This document shows, piece by piece, positions 11,580 to 22,002 of a stretch of DNA of 64,000 nt (within the stretch, counting starts at the first letter, position 1; each line of letters begins with the position of its first letter). Below the pieces are notes generated by a model. The model was not told the origin of the DNA, did no database searches, and saw only the letters and a list, made by a program, of their open reading frames with translations. The position numbers were made by a program, and so were the translations under genes. Source of the stretch: Phytophthora hibernalis (Eukaryota; Oomycota; Peronosporomycetes; Peronosporales; Peronosporaceae); assembly GCA_012656075.1 (NCBI GenBank), contig JAAKBF010000013.1:62001-126000 (forward strand), in the 5' to 3' direction.

Positions 11580-14500
11580 ATGGGGAAGACATCGTCACCA
11601 AGTAAGAAAGGCAGCGGTCGCGCTTTATCGAGCGCAACGAGATCAGATAACGGCTCCATATCCGCTTCATTGGACGACTCGGAAGGTGTATCGTCGACAC
11701 CTCCTCGTGCGGAAAGCACAATAGTGAGTCGTGAAACAGCGACGCATGATGCTTTTGCTAAAAGGTGGGGTGGCGGTGGAACTTAGGGCCATGTTTCGTT
11801 AATCGCTAACTGATCTGTTGGATTGCTTTAATTTTTTTCAGTCGGAAGGAAGATTTTGTCTATGCCCCAACTAGCCACTACTTGCACATTTTGAACGATC
11901 ATTGTCAATGGGACCGCGAGGCGCGATCAGCTTTGTTGGTGGTAGTTGGCCAACCTGGTGACGGTAAATCAGCGTTACTCGCGAATTGGGCGGAAGAGCG
12001 CCGGCGCTCAATTAAAGGTGAGCGAGAGCTCATCTATGAGCACTACTGTGGGTGCTCCTACGACAGTGTCAAGCTCTCGCTGTTTTTGTATAGATTCATG
12101 AATCAGCTGAAGAAATCGTATAGCTTGCGCGACTTTGAGCTTCCGCGAGAGCACGAGGAGGAAAAATTAAAATTTTCTTTCAATCGTTGCCTGGAGGCTG
12201 CAGTCGGAAGAGGAGAACATACGACAGGACCAGCGTCGAAGCGGAAACGGTACATCGCCCTTGGAGTTATGATCTTGCCCCTTGATACCGATCATTAACC
12301 TAGTTCTGCTGTGATCAGTATTATCCTTGTTTTAGACGGGATCGACTGTATAAGGACCGAAGATGGAGGAGATTCTCTGTCCTGGCTTCCTACCACCTTC
12401 CCAGCCGGAGTCCGCATTATTGTTTCGACTACTCAGATCGGCGCAAAAGGAAAGAGTCTCCTGCACCGCTGTCAGAAAATTGCTCGTCAACCGGCCACAT
12501 ATGACAGCGAGTGAGAGTTTTGTTTTCAAACCAGTTCGCATCAGCCTATATTTTTTTACTAACCTATGCTCGCTCAGCGGTGATCTAATTTACGACACGA
12601 CACTTCCACCACACGACAAGGAATCTCACACAATCCGGGAGCTGCGCCGCCGCAACGCAGCCTTTATGGTAGCAGAACCGCTTGACGAGATCTCATGTTT
12701 GGTGATTCTGACGGTGAGTGGCCTTACTTGTATCCTGTGGCAAATCTATACTGATCCATGTTAAATGCAAGTAGATGTACGAGCACAAGTTTTCTTGTGA
12801 ACTGGACTCTGAAGAAAAGCAGCTGATTGTGGCTGCACGGGGAAGCTCGAACCCCCTCTACGTGAGACTTTTGCTCAACGGCCTCGAGTTATTTGATCCA
12901 GCCGAGAGTGAACAGCGCCGACAATGGCTTGAGCAAGCCTGCGAGGGCAACCAACTAAATGCTGTCTACGAGCTTCTAATGAAACAGTGGAATTCAATTC
13001 TGCTGAAGGATTTGTTCGCTGAACTTGAGGATCGCACGGTAATGCTCGAAGCTGTCACGTCGAGATCCTCACAAATTGGAGCTCCTTCGGATCGAAATGG
13101 AATAGACACGAATACTGGCTTTCGAAACTCAATTAAAGGAGCGCCAGCAGCGTCTGGCGGTAACAACAACAGTGGTGGTGCATCGAAAACGAACGCCCTC
13201 AACAACCCCATCCAGGGAGATATTGAGAACCTCCAAATTACGATCGAGCAGCGTGCACTTTTGGTTAGGCACACTCTGTCACTGCTTGCCGTTTCTCGGT
13301 ACGGGCTGTCTGAGAACGATTTCATTCGGCTTTTTGGAGATAGTGTTTCGCGAAGCGTTTGTCAACAGCTCTTGACCCTCCTCAAACCTCACCTGATGAC
13401 AATTCGGCGTTACGACTGCGGGCCGAGTTCTCAACCTCATCACAATGCAGCGTCCGGGACTGCTGTCCCGACCACTAATACTAGCAAAGGAAATGGCAGC
13501 CAAAATAAGGCTGAAGCAATTGTGCTTTTTGATCTCAGTCATAATCAGCTGAGATTGTTGGCGCGGTATGGCTTCCTGCGAGACGATCAGCTGCGCAATT
13601 GCTACTATCGAGAGCTTGCTGTGCATTTTGAAGGAATGGAAGCGTGTCAGCGCCGTGTCGATGAGCTACCCGTGCAACTTGAACGTTGCTCCATGTGGGG
13701 CGTACTGCAGAACGCTCTAGTGAATATGAAAATGTTTCAATTATGGTGGAGCGAGCGCAACCGACAAGAGTTTTTCCTCTACTGGATGGTATTGTCGTCG
13801 AACTGCTCAATACACGACCCAGTGGATGACTTCATTCGCTCGCTGGACGAGTATATTGCCCAGGAAGCTCCAAGTGCAGAACAATTGCTGTCAATTTTCC
13901 TCACCATCACTGACTTCCTCCGAGCGTGGCAAAAGGTCGATGAATCTCGTGTAGTCAATCATGTTCTCAGTCGACCCAAACCACCGCAATTGCAGGAGTT
14001 CCTTAGTAGTTTAAGCAGCTTCTCAACCTCAGGCCTATCGGAGAATGAGGCTGAACGAGTCCACAAGGAGATTGACGCTCTGGTGATTCACCAAGACGAT
14101 GGTTACTATGTCCGACGATGGCTTTGGACTCAATTTCCGCTGATTGGTGCTGCATTCGAGAGTCGGGTATTTCGCAATGCTGCCTCCGGTAGAAATCTTG
14201 TGAATAGCGAGTCTACTCCTGGTACCAGAGATGATTCTGTCGGCACTGAATCAAACAGTCCTGTAAAGTTGTCTTCTCCGTCGTCTAACAAGAAAAGAAC
14301 TACGAAGAAATCACCTCTTAGCCCGGTGGGTGTTGTTCTACCCAAGGGTATTGGTAATTCGAAGAAGTCTTTCGTCCCTACAAAGCGTCGGGTTCCACAC
14401 AAAGTTGTACCTCCCTCGGGCGGTGAAAGCGTTGCAGACAATGAAATGGGAGCCTTGGAGTTCCTTTCAGCGGAGAATAGTGAAGGATCCTTGGGATCCG

Positions 14501-16264
14501 TCTCAAAGCTGGAGGTTTGTCTTCGTTACTACTTCAAGTACTTATTTGCGTGTTATCGCTGCAGATTGTCTAACTTTTGTTCCTTATTGATGCTGTCAGT
14601 GCCAACTGATGGAGCTCCGAATGAAGTACGACCGGATGAAATTCGTTGCACGCGAGAAGTTCGAAGCGCTTAAAGGGGTTGAATCACGTGTCCAGGATTC
14701 CAAGGCGGAAATCACTGCAGCAGGTCAGAGCGCTTCACAGATTGACGAACTGCTAGAAAATATTCGCAATGTGAACGATGAAGCAGTGCTTGGACGTCTG
14801 CGCAGCGACTACTACAAATTAATTCTACGCCACTGCGAACTGAATCCTGCTCGAGATCCAAAGACAATTGAAACTGCTGAAGCTTCTGTCTCCAAGCTGA
14901 AGCGCGAGATAGTGGATCTGCAACAAAAGCTCAAGTCGTGTCATACGAGAAGCGGCTTATCAGCCTCGATGTACCGAAGCTTGTGAAAGTGACAAAAGAC
15001 AAGGCCTCAATTCATCAAGAAGCACTTTCACGACTTCGATGGCGTCAAGAGCTCGACCGTCGGCTGTACTACGCCAGTCTTTCCGCAAAAGATGGTGGGA
15101 AAGTGGTAGCGAAGTCTACCGCTACCTCCCCACAGAAGAAGAACTCCATGCTTCCCAGCTCAGGTATTTCGGACATTGTTAGCCTTGCCAACACCAGCCT
15201 TTCAGCGGAAGAGTCGACGCAAACCGCCCTAGACGCAAACTTTGTGCGAGCAAAGACAAGTTGATCCATATGAAGGAGACGTCGTTGGCGCGGCAAAAGA
15301 ATGCCGAGAACTTGCAACTGTACGTGGGAGCGCCTACAAAGACGACGGAATATTGGGCGCGCTTCGGCAAGTCGGCATCAACAAGCCCGAGGAAGCACTG
15401 CTTTGTTGGCAAAACCAGCTCGACCACTCCGTTCAGTTGGAAGAGGAAGAGAAGCAAGCAGAGCAGCGAGTGCACGAGTATCGCGAGAAGCTGGAGCTCC
15501 TTCAGACTCAGTTTGTGAATCTCAAGCTTAGTGGCAGCTCCAGTGGACAGGTTGATGGCTCATCAGAAGAAGACGCGGCCAATGCGAACGTGGACGACGA
15601 TGCTGCAGCTTCCAAAACAAGCGTCAACGCGAAGAACCTGGAGAAGCAGTTGCATGAGGCAAATGCGATCAAGCAAAAGAAGAAGGAGCGAGCGACGCGG
15701 TTGCGAGTACTTCACGAGAAACTTCAGTTGGGACTCTTGCATATCGCTCAGCTACTGGGTGTGGCTTCCGTGCAGCAATTGAATGCCCTGGAGCTCGTCG
15801 ACGCGATCGAAAAGGTGGTGCGAGTCGTTCTTGGAGATGAAGCTCACCTGCAGGCGGCGCCCAGCCCCAGCTTCCGCCACAGAAACAGCACTCGAATGGT
15901 CAATCTAACTGGTCAGACAGGAGATTACATTGGGTTGCCACCGGACACCCGCAGCAATGATGATAAAGTGCGCTACAACATCCGTGTGTCGCGCACCGAG
16001 AAGCGCCAAATGAATCCGTACGTGGACACGGATTTTGACGACGAGCACGAGGATGACCTCGAGGAGGAGGACGAGGCTGAGCACGAGGATGCCAGCAACA
16101 ACAGCGACGACGGCGAACCGGATGTGTCGAGACGAGGACGAGTAAACGCGGGTTCGCCCGACGACTCCAACACTGTGCAGAAGCGCCGAGACATCAAGAA
16201 CCGTTCCAAGTTGGAGCTCGAGAAGAAGAAAGCTGCGCAAAAGAAAAGACCAAGGACTAAATAG
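11580..16264 (+). CDS. Nephrocystin-3-like STAND NTPase with coiled-coil tail
   Basis: The start at 11580 gives MGKTSSPSKKGSG, which fits the N-myristoylation pattern (Gly2, Ser6). Exon 1 ends near 11765. The next exon carries LLVVVGQPGDGKSALLANW, a Walker A loop, then IILVLDGIDCI (near 12330), a Walker B. Next are helical and winged-helix-like segments such as LVRHTLSLLAVSRYGLSEND. This arrangement resembles the nephrocystin-3 family of NACHT-like STAND proteins, which act at the base of cilia. After about 14600 the protein is a charged coiled coil, then an acidic region and a basic Lys-rich end at 16264. Three frame changes (about 14940, 15250, 15320) lack intron signals and are probably base-call errors. 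No TPR array is seen, unlike animal NPHP3, so orthology is not certain. The gene sits within a set of flagellum-related neighbours. Confidence 0.65.
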
Positions 16265-16396
16265 TTAGACAGGGCGACGTTACCTTGCATTCTGTTCCTT
16301 GTTAGTTATGGTGGTGGGCTTGATGGTTACCGCTCGCTCGTGTTCAACTTTAGATCGCGTGATCCACCACGCCACACAAAGCGCGCCATTGCTGGC

Positions 16397-17131
16397 TTAC
16401 GCCTGCTGGTGCTCGTCGTCGTACGACTCGTAATCGTCCTCGTCGTACTCGTGGTCGTACTCGTACGTCTCGACGGGAGGCGCCTCGGGTACAGCCACCA
16501 CGAGGCCGTCCAGCTCCTTCTGCAGCACAATCTCCGTCCCCAGTCGAGAGCTGGCACCAATAACAACAGCAGCAAGTCAGTAGAATCCTAGTAACCCTGC
16601 AGCAGTTCGAATTACTGTACGTACTTGACGGAGCGGTCCTCTGCCGGGACGTAAGTGTCGATGATGTTGCGCTCCTGGTTGTTAGCGGGTGGCAGCTTGG
16701 AGATCCACTCGTTGGACACCACAACGTGCGACTGCGGGGACGTTGATCCTTCTCCGAAGAGCGTCTCGGTGTAGTAGTCGCTACGCTTGGCGTCGTACAC
16801 GCCGCCTCCGCCCATCGAGTCGTCCTTGACGTAGCCCACGTTGTTCATCTCGCAGGCCTGACGCAGCGTCTGGCCGGCGCGGCCCTCAACCACGTGGCGG
16901 TTGCCTTCGTAGTCCACGAGCACCACGTTCACGCTGCAGTTATGTGGGGACAGACACGACCACCAGAATGTGAGACACTGATAGTAAAAGAAGATTGCGC
17001 CCTCTACAGGTCACTAGGACGTACACTTTCTCGGCCACGGTGGGACCAGACACGTCCGCAGCGAAGCCGCCAATGAAGCGGCGGCTCGCGGTGCGCGACA
17101 GCGCAGACGAGCGGAGAGCGCGTGCCAGCAT
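16397..17131 (-). CDS. Cysteine-less ferredoxin-fold mitochondrial protein, complex I C1-FDX-like
   Basis: Three exons: 17131-17025, 16933-16625 and 16550-16397, with clean GT-AG introns. The start MLARALRSSALSRTASRRF is a textbook mitochondrial presequence, rich in Arg and Ser and without acids. The body aligns by eye with adrenodoxin-type ferredoxins: NVVLVDYEGNRHVVEG, GQTLRQACEMNNV, ERNIIDTYVPAEDRS, then SRLGTEIVLQKELDGLVV. Where those proteins have four cluster-binding Cys, this one has none: the ACEGTLACSTC region is replaced by SMGGGGVYDAK and STSPQSHVV, and RLGCQI is RLGTEI. It therefore should not hold a 2Fe-2S cluster. Plant and algal complex I contains such a non-canonical ferredoxin subunit bridging its two arms, so that role is my leading inference. 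The acidic tail ends at 16397. The alternative is an orphan ferredoxin paralogue. Confidence 0.72.
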
Positions 17132-17515
17132 CTTGTAGTTATGCGGGGAGGAGAGCTGGTCTTGAGCCACACACGCGCTTTTTCTTGCTTAAAGTATGCT
17201 TTGGAGATTTCTGCCCGCGGATTGGCTGACAAATGTAACCTGGTTACGATCGCGAGATATTCATGTACAGTAACGTTCGTCAATAAGGAACACTTCATTT
17301 GAATACAATTAAGGAGGGTATAGATGCCCACAATCCACAAACACTCTATCCTCACTGCCAGAAGATGTATGATATTTCAAAGGATATTAGTTAATACCCC
17401 GTTACTAATTGACGCACATTACTGTATTCGTTATTGCGAGATATAGGGTTACATCGCGATTCCGTATATTACCGGGTTATCGACCAATCTATCCGGCAGC
17501 TTCACCAGAGCAGTG
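17132..17515. other. Divergent promoter region between the ferredoxin-like and DEK-C/TFIIS-N genes
   Basis: About 385 bases, fairly AT-rich, lie between two genes read in opposite directions. I see no ORF with protein-like features, repeat or RNA gene. It must hold both promoters, but no clear match to the oomycete Inr/FPR motif stands out. Confidence 0.5.
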
Positions 17516-19423
17516 ATGGCGGGCGGTATGTACACCAAGATGACGTCCACGGGCTCGTCGCTCATCGTGAACACGCGCTCGATCTCCAAGGAGCTGGAGG
17601 CCAAGATCTCGGCGGCCATCGCGCGCGTCATCGCGTCCCACGACGTGGCCAAACTCACCACGAAGCTCGTGCGCCAGGCTGTGGAGAAGGAGGTTCACGT
17701 GAGTCTCACGAGCCACAAGGACGTGCTCAAGCGGCTGATGCACCAGGAGCTGCGCAAATTCAAGGCCAAGAAGGTGTCCAAGCGAGCGACAACAGAGCCC
17801 TGGAAGATGCCCATGAGGCGTGAGAGCATGCTCAAAGCACTCAATCTAGTCTATCAGATGGCCCGCGAGGCTGAGAGCTTCCCGGACTGGGGACTGCACG
17901 CCATCCAGTCGCTCTACGACCTGCAGGCGGTGGAAGAAGGGGAGGTGCTGAGGATGACCACGCTCTACGCACGACTCCTGGGCGCCTTGTGGCTCAAGGA
18001 AGACCGACACGCGGACTGGGCGCTGGCCAGTGTCCCCACACCCACACAACTCGTCAATGCTATTACTGCTGTGTACTTGGTGGAACGCATTGGCGTCTGC
18101 CACTCGAGACGCGTAGAGCTCTTGGAGTTTTGCGACCGGTCGCCTGCTGTATATGGCCCCAAGGTGGGAAGACAGACGTGCAGAACTGAAGAAGGAGCTA
18201 ACTTTTTCTTGTTATTGATGTGTAGGCGCTACTTGGTTGGAATCCCGCTGAGGGGCCCCCGCCAACTGATGGGGGATCGATCTACGAGCGGCTGACCAGT
18301 GCTCTGGTTCTATGGCATCACTCGCGCGCGCTCGGAATCTCCATTGGGTTCACGGTGCCGCAGTTGCTGCAGCACATGCTGTCAGTGTACCCGTACAAGG
18401 GCCCCGACGATATTTCGCCCCAAGAGTACGAGGACCAAGTGCACCTTGTCACAACCCTCGTGTTTGTACTTACGAATCATGGAAGGCTGCGGTGCGAGAC
18501 GGTAAGGCAATTGATACTGCTCTCTGCGGCCGTGTCGCGATGCTAACATTCTCTCAAACAGGATCTTCTTCCTCACGAGTATTTCTTCCTTCGCCACCAC
18601 GTTGTCTATCACCTGGCTCAACAAGATGTCGCGTTGCTGGGCGAGACCCTACGGGTACCGTACAAGAAGTCATTTTCGTGGCTGCACAATCATTATCTGT
18701 TCATTGACACAGCAACTGTCTCGTGTACAGGCTTTGCGCTGTTTTGAAGGGTCGAGCAATCTCGTGCAAATGCGTCGCGGTATCTCGTTCTTGCTGCTGA
18801 CCCAACGCGAGGATGGATCTTGGGTGCCGGAATCCGCACAAAATGATGTCAACCAGCGGTATTTCTCAACGATGCAAGCACTGTGGGCGCTGAGCGAACC
18901 ACACCGAGTGGGATTTGCACCTGCCTTTCAAGAGGCTACGCCCATTCTGGAGCTCCACTTGAATGCGGATATTGGCATCGTTGATGTAAGTTTTTCGGAA
19001 GCAAAGCTGAGGGAAATTGTACACCGAATTCTGAACTTGTTAATAATGTCATGTTTTGTGTAGAATGCTCCCGCCGAGGAGTCTAATAGCACTCCCTCAG
19101 CTTCACACAGTTCGACTGGAGCCGCAAATGTCGATGCCGAAGTAGCAGCGGCAACTGCAGCTGCTCCGTCTGAAAGCGAAGATGTGGCGACTCGTGTAAC
19201 CTTCCTGCAAGGTCTACTTGATCAGAACGGCAACGTGAAGAATGTATCGGCTGCGCTCGCTACGCATGTACTGACCACGCTAGCCGAAATGGCGCTCACT
19301 GTTGATATTCTTAAGGGCACGGGTGTCGGGCGCACTATCAACAAACTGCGCAAGCATGCGAAGCCCTCAGTGGCCAAGGCTGCCACGCAACTTGTGGCCA
19401 AATGGAAAAAGGATTTGCTATAG
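17516..19423 (+). CDS. Nuclear protein with N-terminal DEK-C-like and C-terminal TFIIS-N-like domains
   Basis: The start at 17516 gives MAGGMYTKMTSTGSSLIV. Residues about 20-80 (ISAAIARVIASHDVAKLTTK, then VRQAVEKEVHVSL and HKDVLKRLMHQEL) match the small helical DEK-C fold, which binds DNA or chromatin. A central helical region of roughly 350 residues spans several short introns. It contains RRGISFLLLTQREDGSW, which recalls squalene/prenyl-cyclase-type repeats, but not strongly. The end (19184-19423) reads TRVTFLQGLLDQNGNVKNVS, HVLTTLAEMALTVDILK, GTGVGRTINKLRK and AATQLVAKWKKDLL. This is the four-helix TFIIS N-terminal (LW) domain found in transcription elongation factors. Together this suggests a chromatin or transcription-elongation role. 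The combination is unusual to me, and I know no named orthologue. Confidence 0.65.
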
Positions 19424-19513
19424 CTCGGAAGACCTAGCATTGTACGAACGTATTCAGCAGTTCGCTTCGACGACTGGTTATTTGGTGACATTACTACCAC
19501 GGGCTGATAACTG

Positions 19514-21904
19514 CTAGCGCACTTTTGCAGATTTCCAGGCTGAGTTGGACGGTGTCTGTGGCTGCTCTTCCATATCAAACGACCCGTAGCGCTCATCCTC
19601 CTCCGAAATCAAAGACTCTTCCAACTCATACGGCGTGGTCTCATACGGCGTGGTCTCAGACCGCGGCGAGTAGTCGCTGTAAGATGACTCCGAGTACCGC
19701 TCTGCCCCGCTCATACTAGAACGGTCATGGTCCTCGAGGTCTCTGCGGCGGTCAATTCTAGCTCGGGGCTTCTTTCCTGCAGCTCCAGCAGATGATCGTC
19801 GGCGGGCTGCAGATGCAGGAGATAACCGTGTCTCTCGTGGTCGATTCGCCACAAAATACACTGAAAACAGGAAACAGCTCATGGCAACTCCGAATGCCAC
19901 CACCAATTCAACGCACATGATTACAGAGAGAATGCGGTGATCGATGGGTGGCGTGTCTGGGCTGGGTGGCGGGGTCACTGTTACCACATAAGCAAGAGTC
20001 AGCTTTCATGAACTGTGGTAGAATGGTTGAGCTTGACCGACATACTGTACCTGCTGGGAGCAGAACATTCAGAAGGACGGCAGCAGCAAACGTTGATCCT
20101 AAATAACTGTCATCAAACACGTCCACCGGAGTTGCGTTTCGCGAGTCGTAGGCTAGCGTCAAGGCCGTAGGAGCGGGCTCCACTGTCGACGGTGAGAATG
20201 GTAACCAAGAAAATGACATTCGAGTAGGTGCTGTTGCCTCGCACACCATGTCCCTGGTTTTGTTGCGGATATAGTCGGCAAGTCCTGGGAACTTGTTCTG
20301 AGCATCAATATTATGGGGTTAGATCCAAGACACCAAATAGAACATCAACAGAAACGTACTCTAGAAAATCCTCGCTGCAAGAAGTAGTTGTACAGGATCC
20401 ACGTCGTGGCTGCAGGACGGCCGTTCATCGAACCAGCAACTTCTGTAGATTCGTCGCCCGAGCAGGCAAAAAATGAGGCCGGGAACTGCGTGCAAAAGAA
20501 AGAGAATGTGTCTGGATCTGAGAGAAAGTGCTTCATCGAACGCATTTTTTTGTCGTCATCCAGCTCCGCTGCGTAGCTAGGTAAGCCCCGCAAGGAGTGA
20601 GCTGCAGTCAATGACAATCTGCTAGAATCAGCGAAAAAGTCGGCCGATGCGTTCCAAAGACCCTGTGTGCTGTTACTGCCAATGAGAGCCCCCTCTAAGC
20701 CTCTGGCCATATAGTGCAGCTCTTCCATATCGTTCATAAGCTCTTTTTGAGTTAGAGGGAACCCTGTGCACACAGAAGAGTGCTCAACGAGCACGCGCCC
20801 GATGTTCACAAGGCCCAGCGATGACCGCAGAACAAGTGCATTGAACTCCACATCCTCCACCCCAAAATGAGCAGCCTCACTGCTATCTGCTGCATACGTG
20901 ATGGAGTTTAGGATACTCGATTCGCGGTTGTAGATAGACCTGCTTTCTCCTCCACGCTGCATATGTGCAGCTAGATACACCATTGGCTCGTATAGATTCT
21001 CCACTGCATCTTCCGCTGAGAATACCGTGCCTGCTCCGACCGCGAAGCGAGTACGAGCTTCCTTTGGAATTGATCTCACGACTGTCTCGTAGCCCGGCGC
21101 ATTCTTGAGTTCTGCCAGAAAAGCTTTCCAGTGGGGCGATAGTGACGAAAACGTCTCCCAAGGGTGCTGCAACGTGAACAAGAGATTGTCAGCTTATGAT
21201 ACCCAACTAATTATCCAGTGATACTTACACGAGCAGCCAGCAAACCGTGGGGAGCGGGTCCGCGCCGTGTGGAAAACAGGTTCTTGTGCAGCTTCTTGAG
21301 TGGCTCATAGACGTTGCACAGGAACTGCACGGCAGTAGTTCTGACGCCCAGCACCGCGTCGTACGGCGCCAAGCGGAAGATCTCCCAGACCACGTCTGCT
21401 GCCACAGGAGGCGCTGAGACCGTCGACGTGTTGAGCGACGACAAAAGTTGATCCTCCTCTTGCTCCACCGACTGCCAGAACGCCGGGCCTGGATGGAACG
21501 TGCGATTGCTGGGGATCCATCGCCAATGGGACGGCACAGACGGACCGTAGACCAAGTGCGGCAGCAGTCCGTCAGGTCTCTGGTACTGCAGGATGCGCTG
21601 GACCTGTGTTGCTGCCTGGTTGAAGTCCTTGTGGGCGATGGCTTGCGCGGCCAGTAGAGCTTCCGCGGGTTTCTGTCATAAATTCATAAATAAAAATTAG
21701 GATTTACTTCAATTTATGAGTTGAAGCGCATTTGCGTACCAGGTACTGGAAGCCCACGACGTCGCGCTTGCCGGCCCCGACGCCGCCCAACTCCACGTCC
21801 ATGTGATCCGCCAGTAGCTCCGCAGCGTCTCGCTGTAGCTTCCTCTCGTCGCACGGAGCGGCGTCCACCGCCAGCGCGAGCAGCAGCACACGTACGAGAC
21901 GCAT
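19514..21904 (-). CDS. Type I membrane glycoside-hydrolase-like protein, (alpha/alpha)6 fold
   Basis: The start at 21904 opens MRLVRVLLLALAVDAAPCDE, a signal peptide. Exons then encode QRPDGLLPHLVYGPSVPSHW, FHPGPAFWQS, EIFRLAPYDAVLGV, PHWKAFLAELKNAPGYE, a long helical region and TWILYNYFLQRGFS. This resembles MGH1-like/GH63-type six-hairpin glycosidases, with their G-LPH and W-rich loops, which trim glucose- or mannose-containing sugars. I could not place the catalytic acid pair with certainty. Near the C-terminus (about 19950-19860) is a membrane segment ILSVIMCVELVVAFGVAMSC, then a cytosolic tail rich in Arg, Ser and acids with a doubled ETTPYETTPYELEE. It is probably an ER, Golgi or cell-surface protein. 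It is divergent from the SPAG17 gene, with only about 100 bases between the two starts. Confidence 0.62.
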
Positions 21905-21970
21905 GGCAAAGTATCTTTATCGTTAAAAAGGGGATTCGTAATCTGGTGTACACGGCCTTAGCCGGGACAA

Positions 21971-21986
21971 ACCATTCCGCATTTTT
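21971..21986 (+). promoter_or_regulatory. Oomycete Inr/FPR-like core promoter of the SPAG17 gene
   Basis: ACCATTCCGCATTTTT closely matches the oomycete initiator plus flanking promoter region (GCTCATTYYNCAWTTT). It sits 17 bases before the ATG at 22003, which supports that start over upstream in-frame codons. Those codons lie inside the divergent glycosidase gene. Confidence 0.6.
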
Positions 21987-22002
21987 GATCTTGAAGCGAC
22001 GC

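Noticed and set aside
11580..16264. NLR-type immune receptor
   Set aside because: The P-loop alone suggests NACHT/NB-ARC, but there is no LRR. The N-terminus and context fit NPHP3-like ciliary proteins better.
15905..16290. Antisense membrane-like ORFs over the NPHP3-like tail
   Set aside because: Their hydrophobic runs are the complement of acidic GAC/GAG codons in the real gene.
16397..17131. Ordinary electron-carrying 2Fe-2S ferredoxin
   Set aside because: No Cys remains at any of the four ligand positions.
19514..21904. Secreted RXLR or CRN-type effector
   Set aside because: It has a signal peptide, but no RXLR-EER or LFLAK motif, and it has a membrane anchor and glycosidase-like body.
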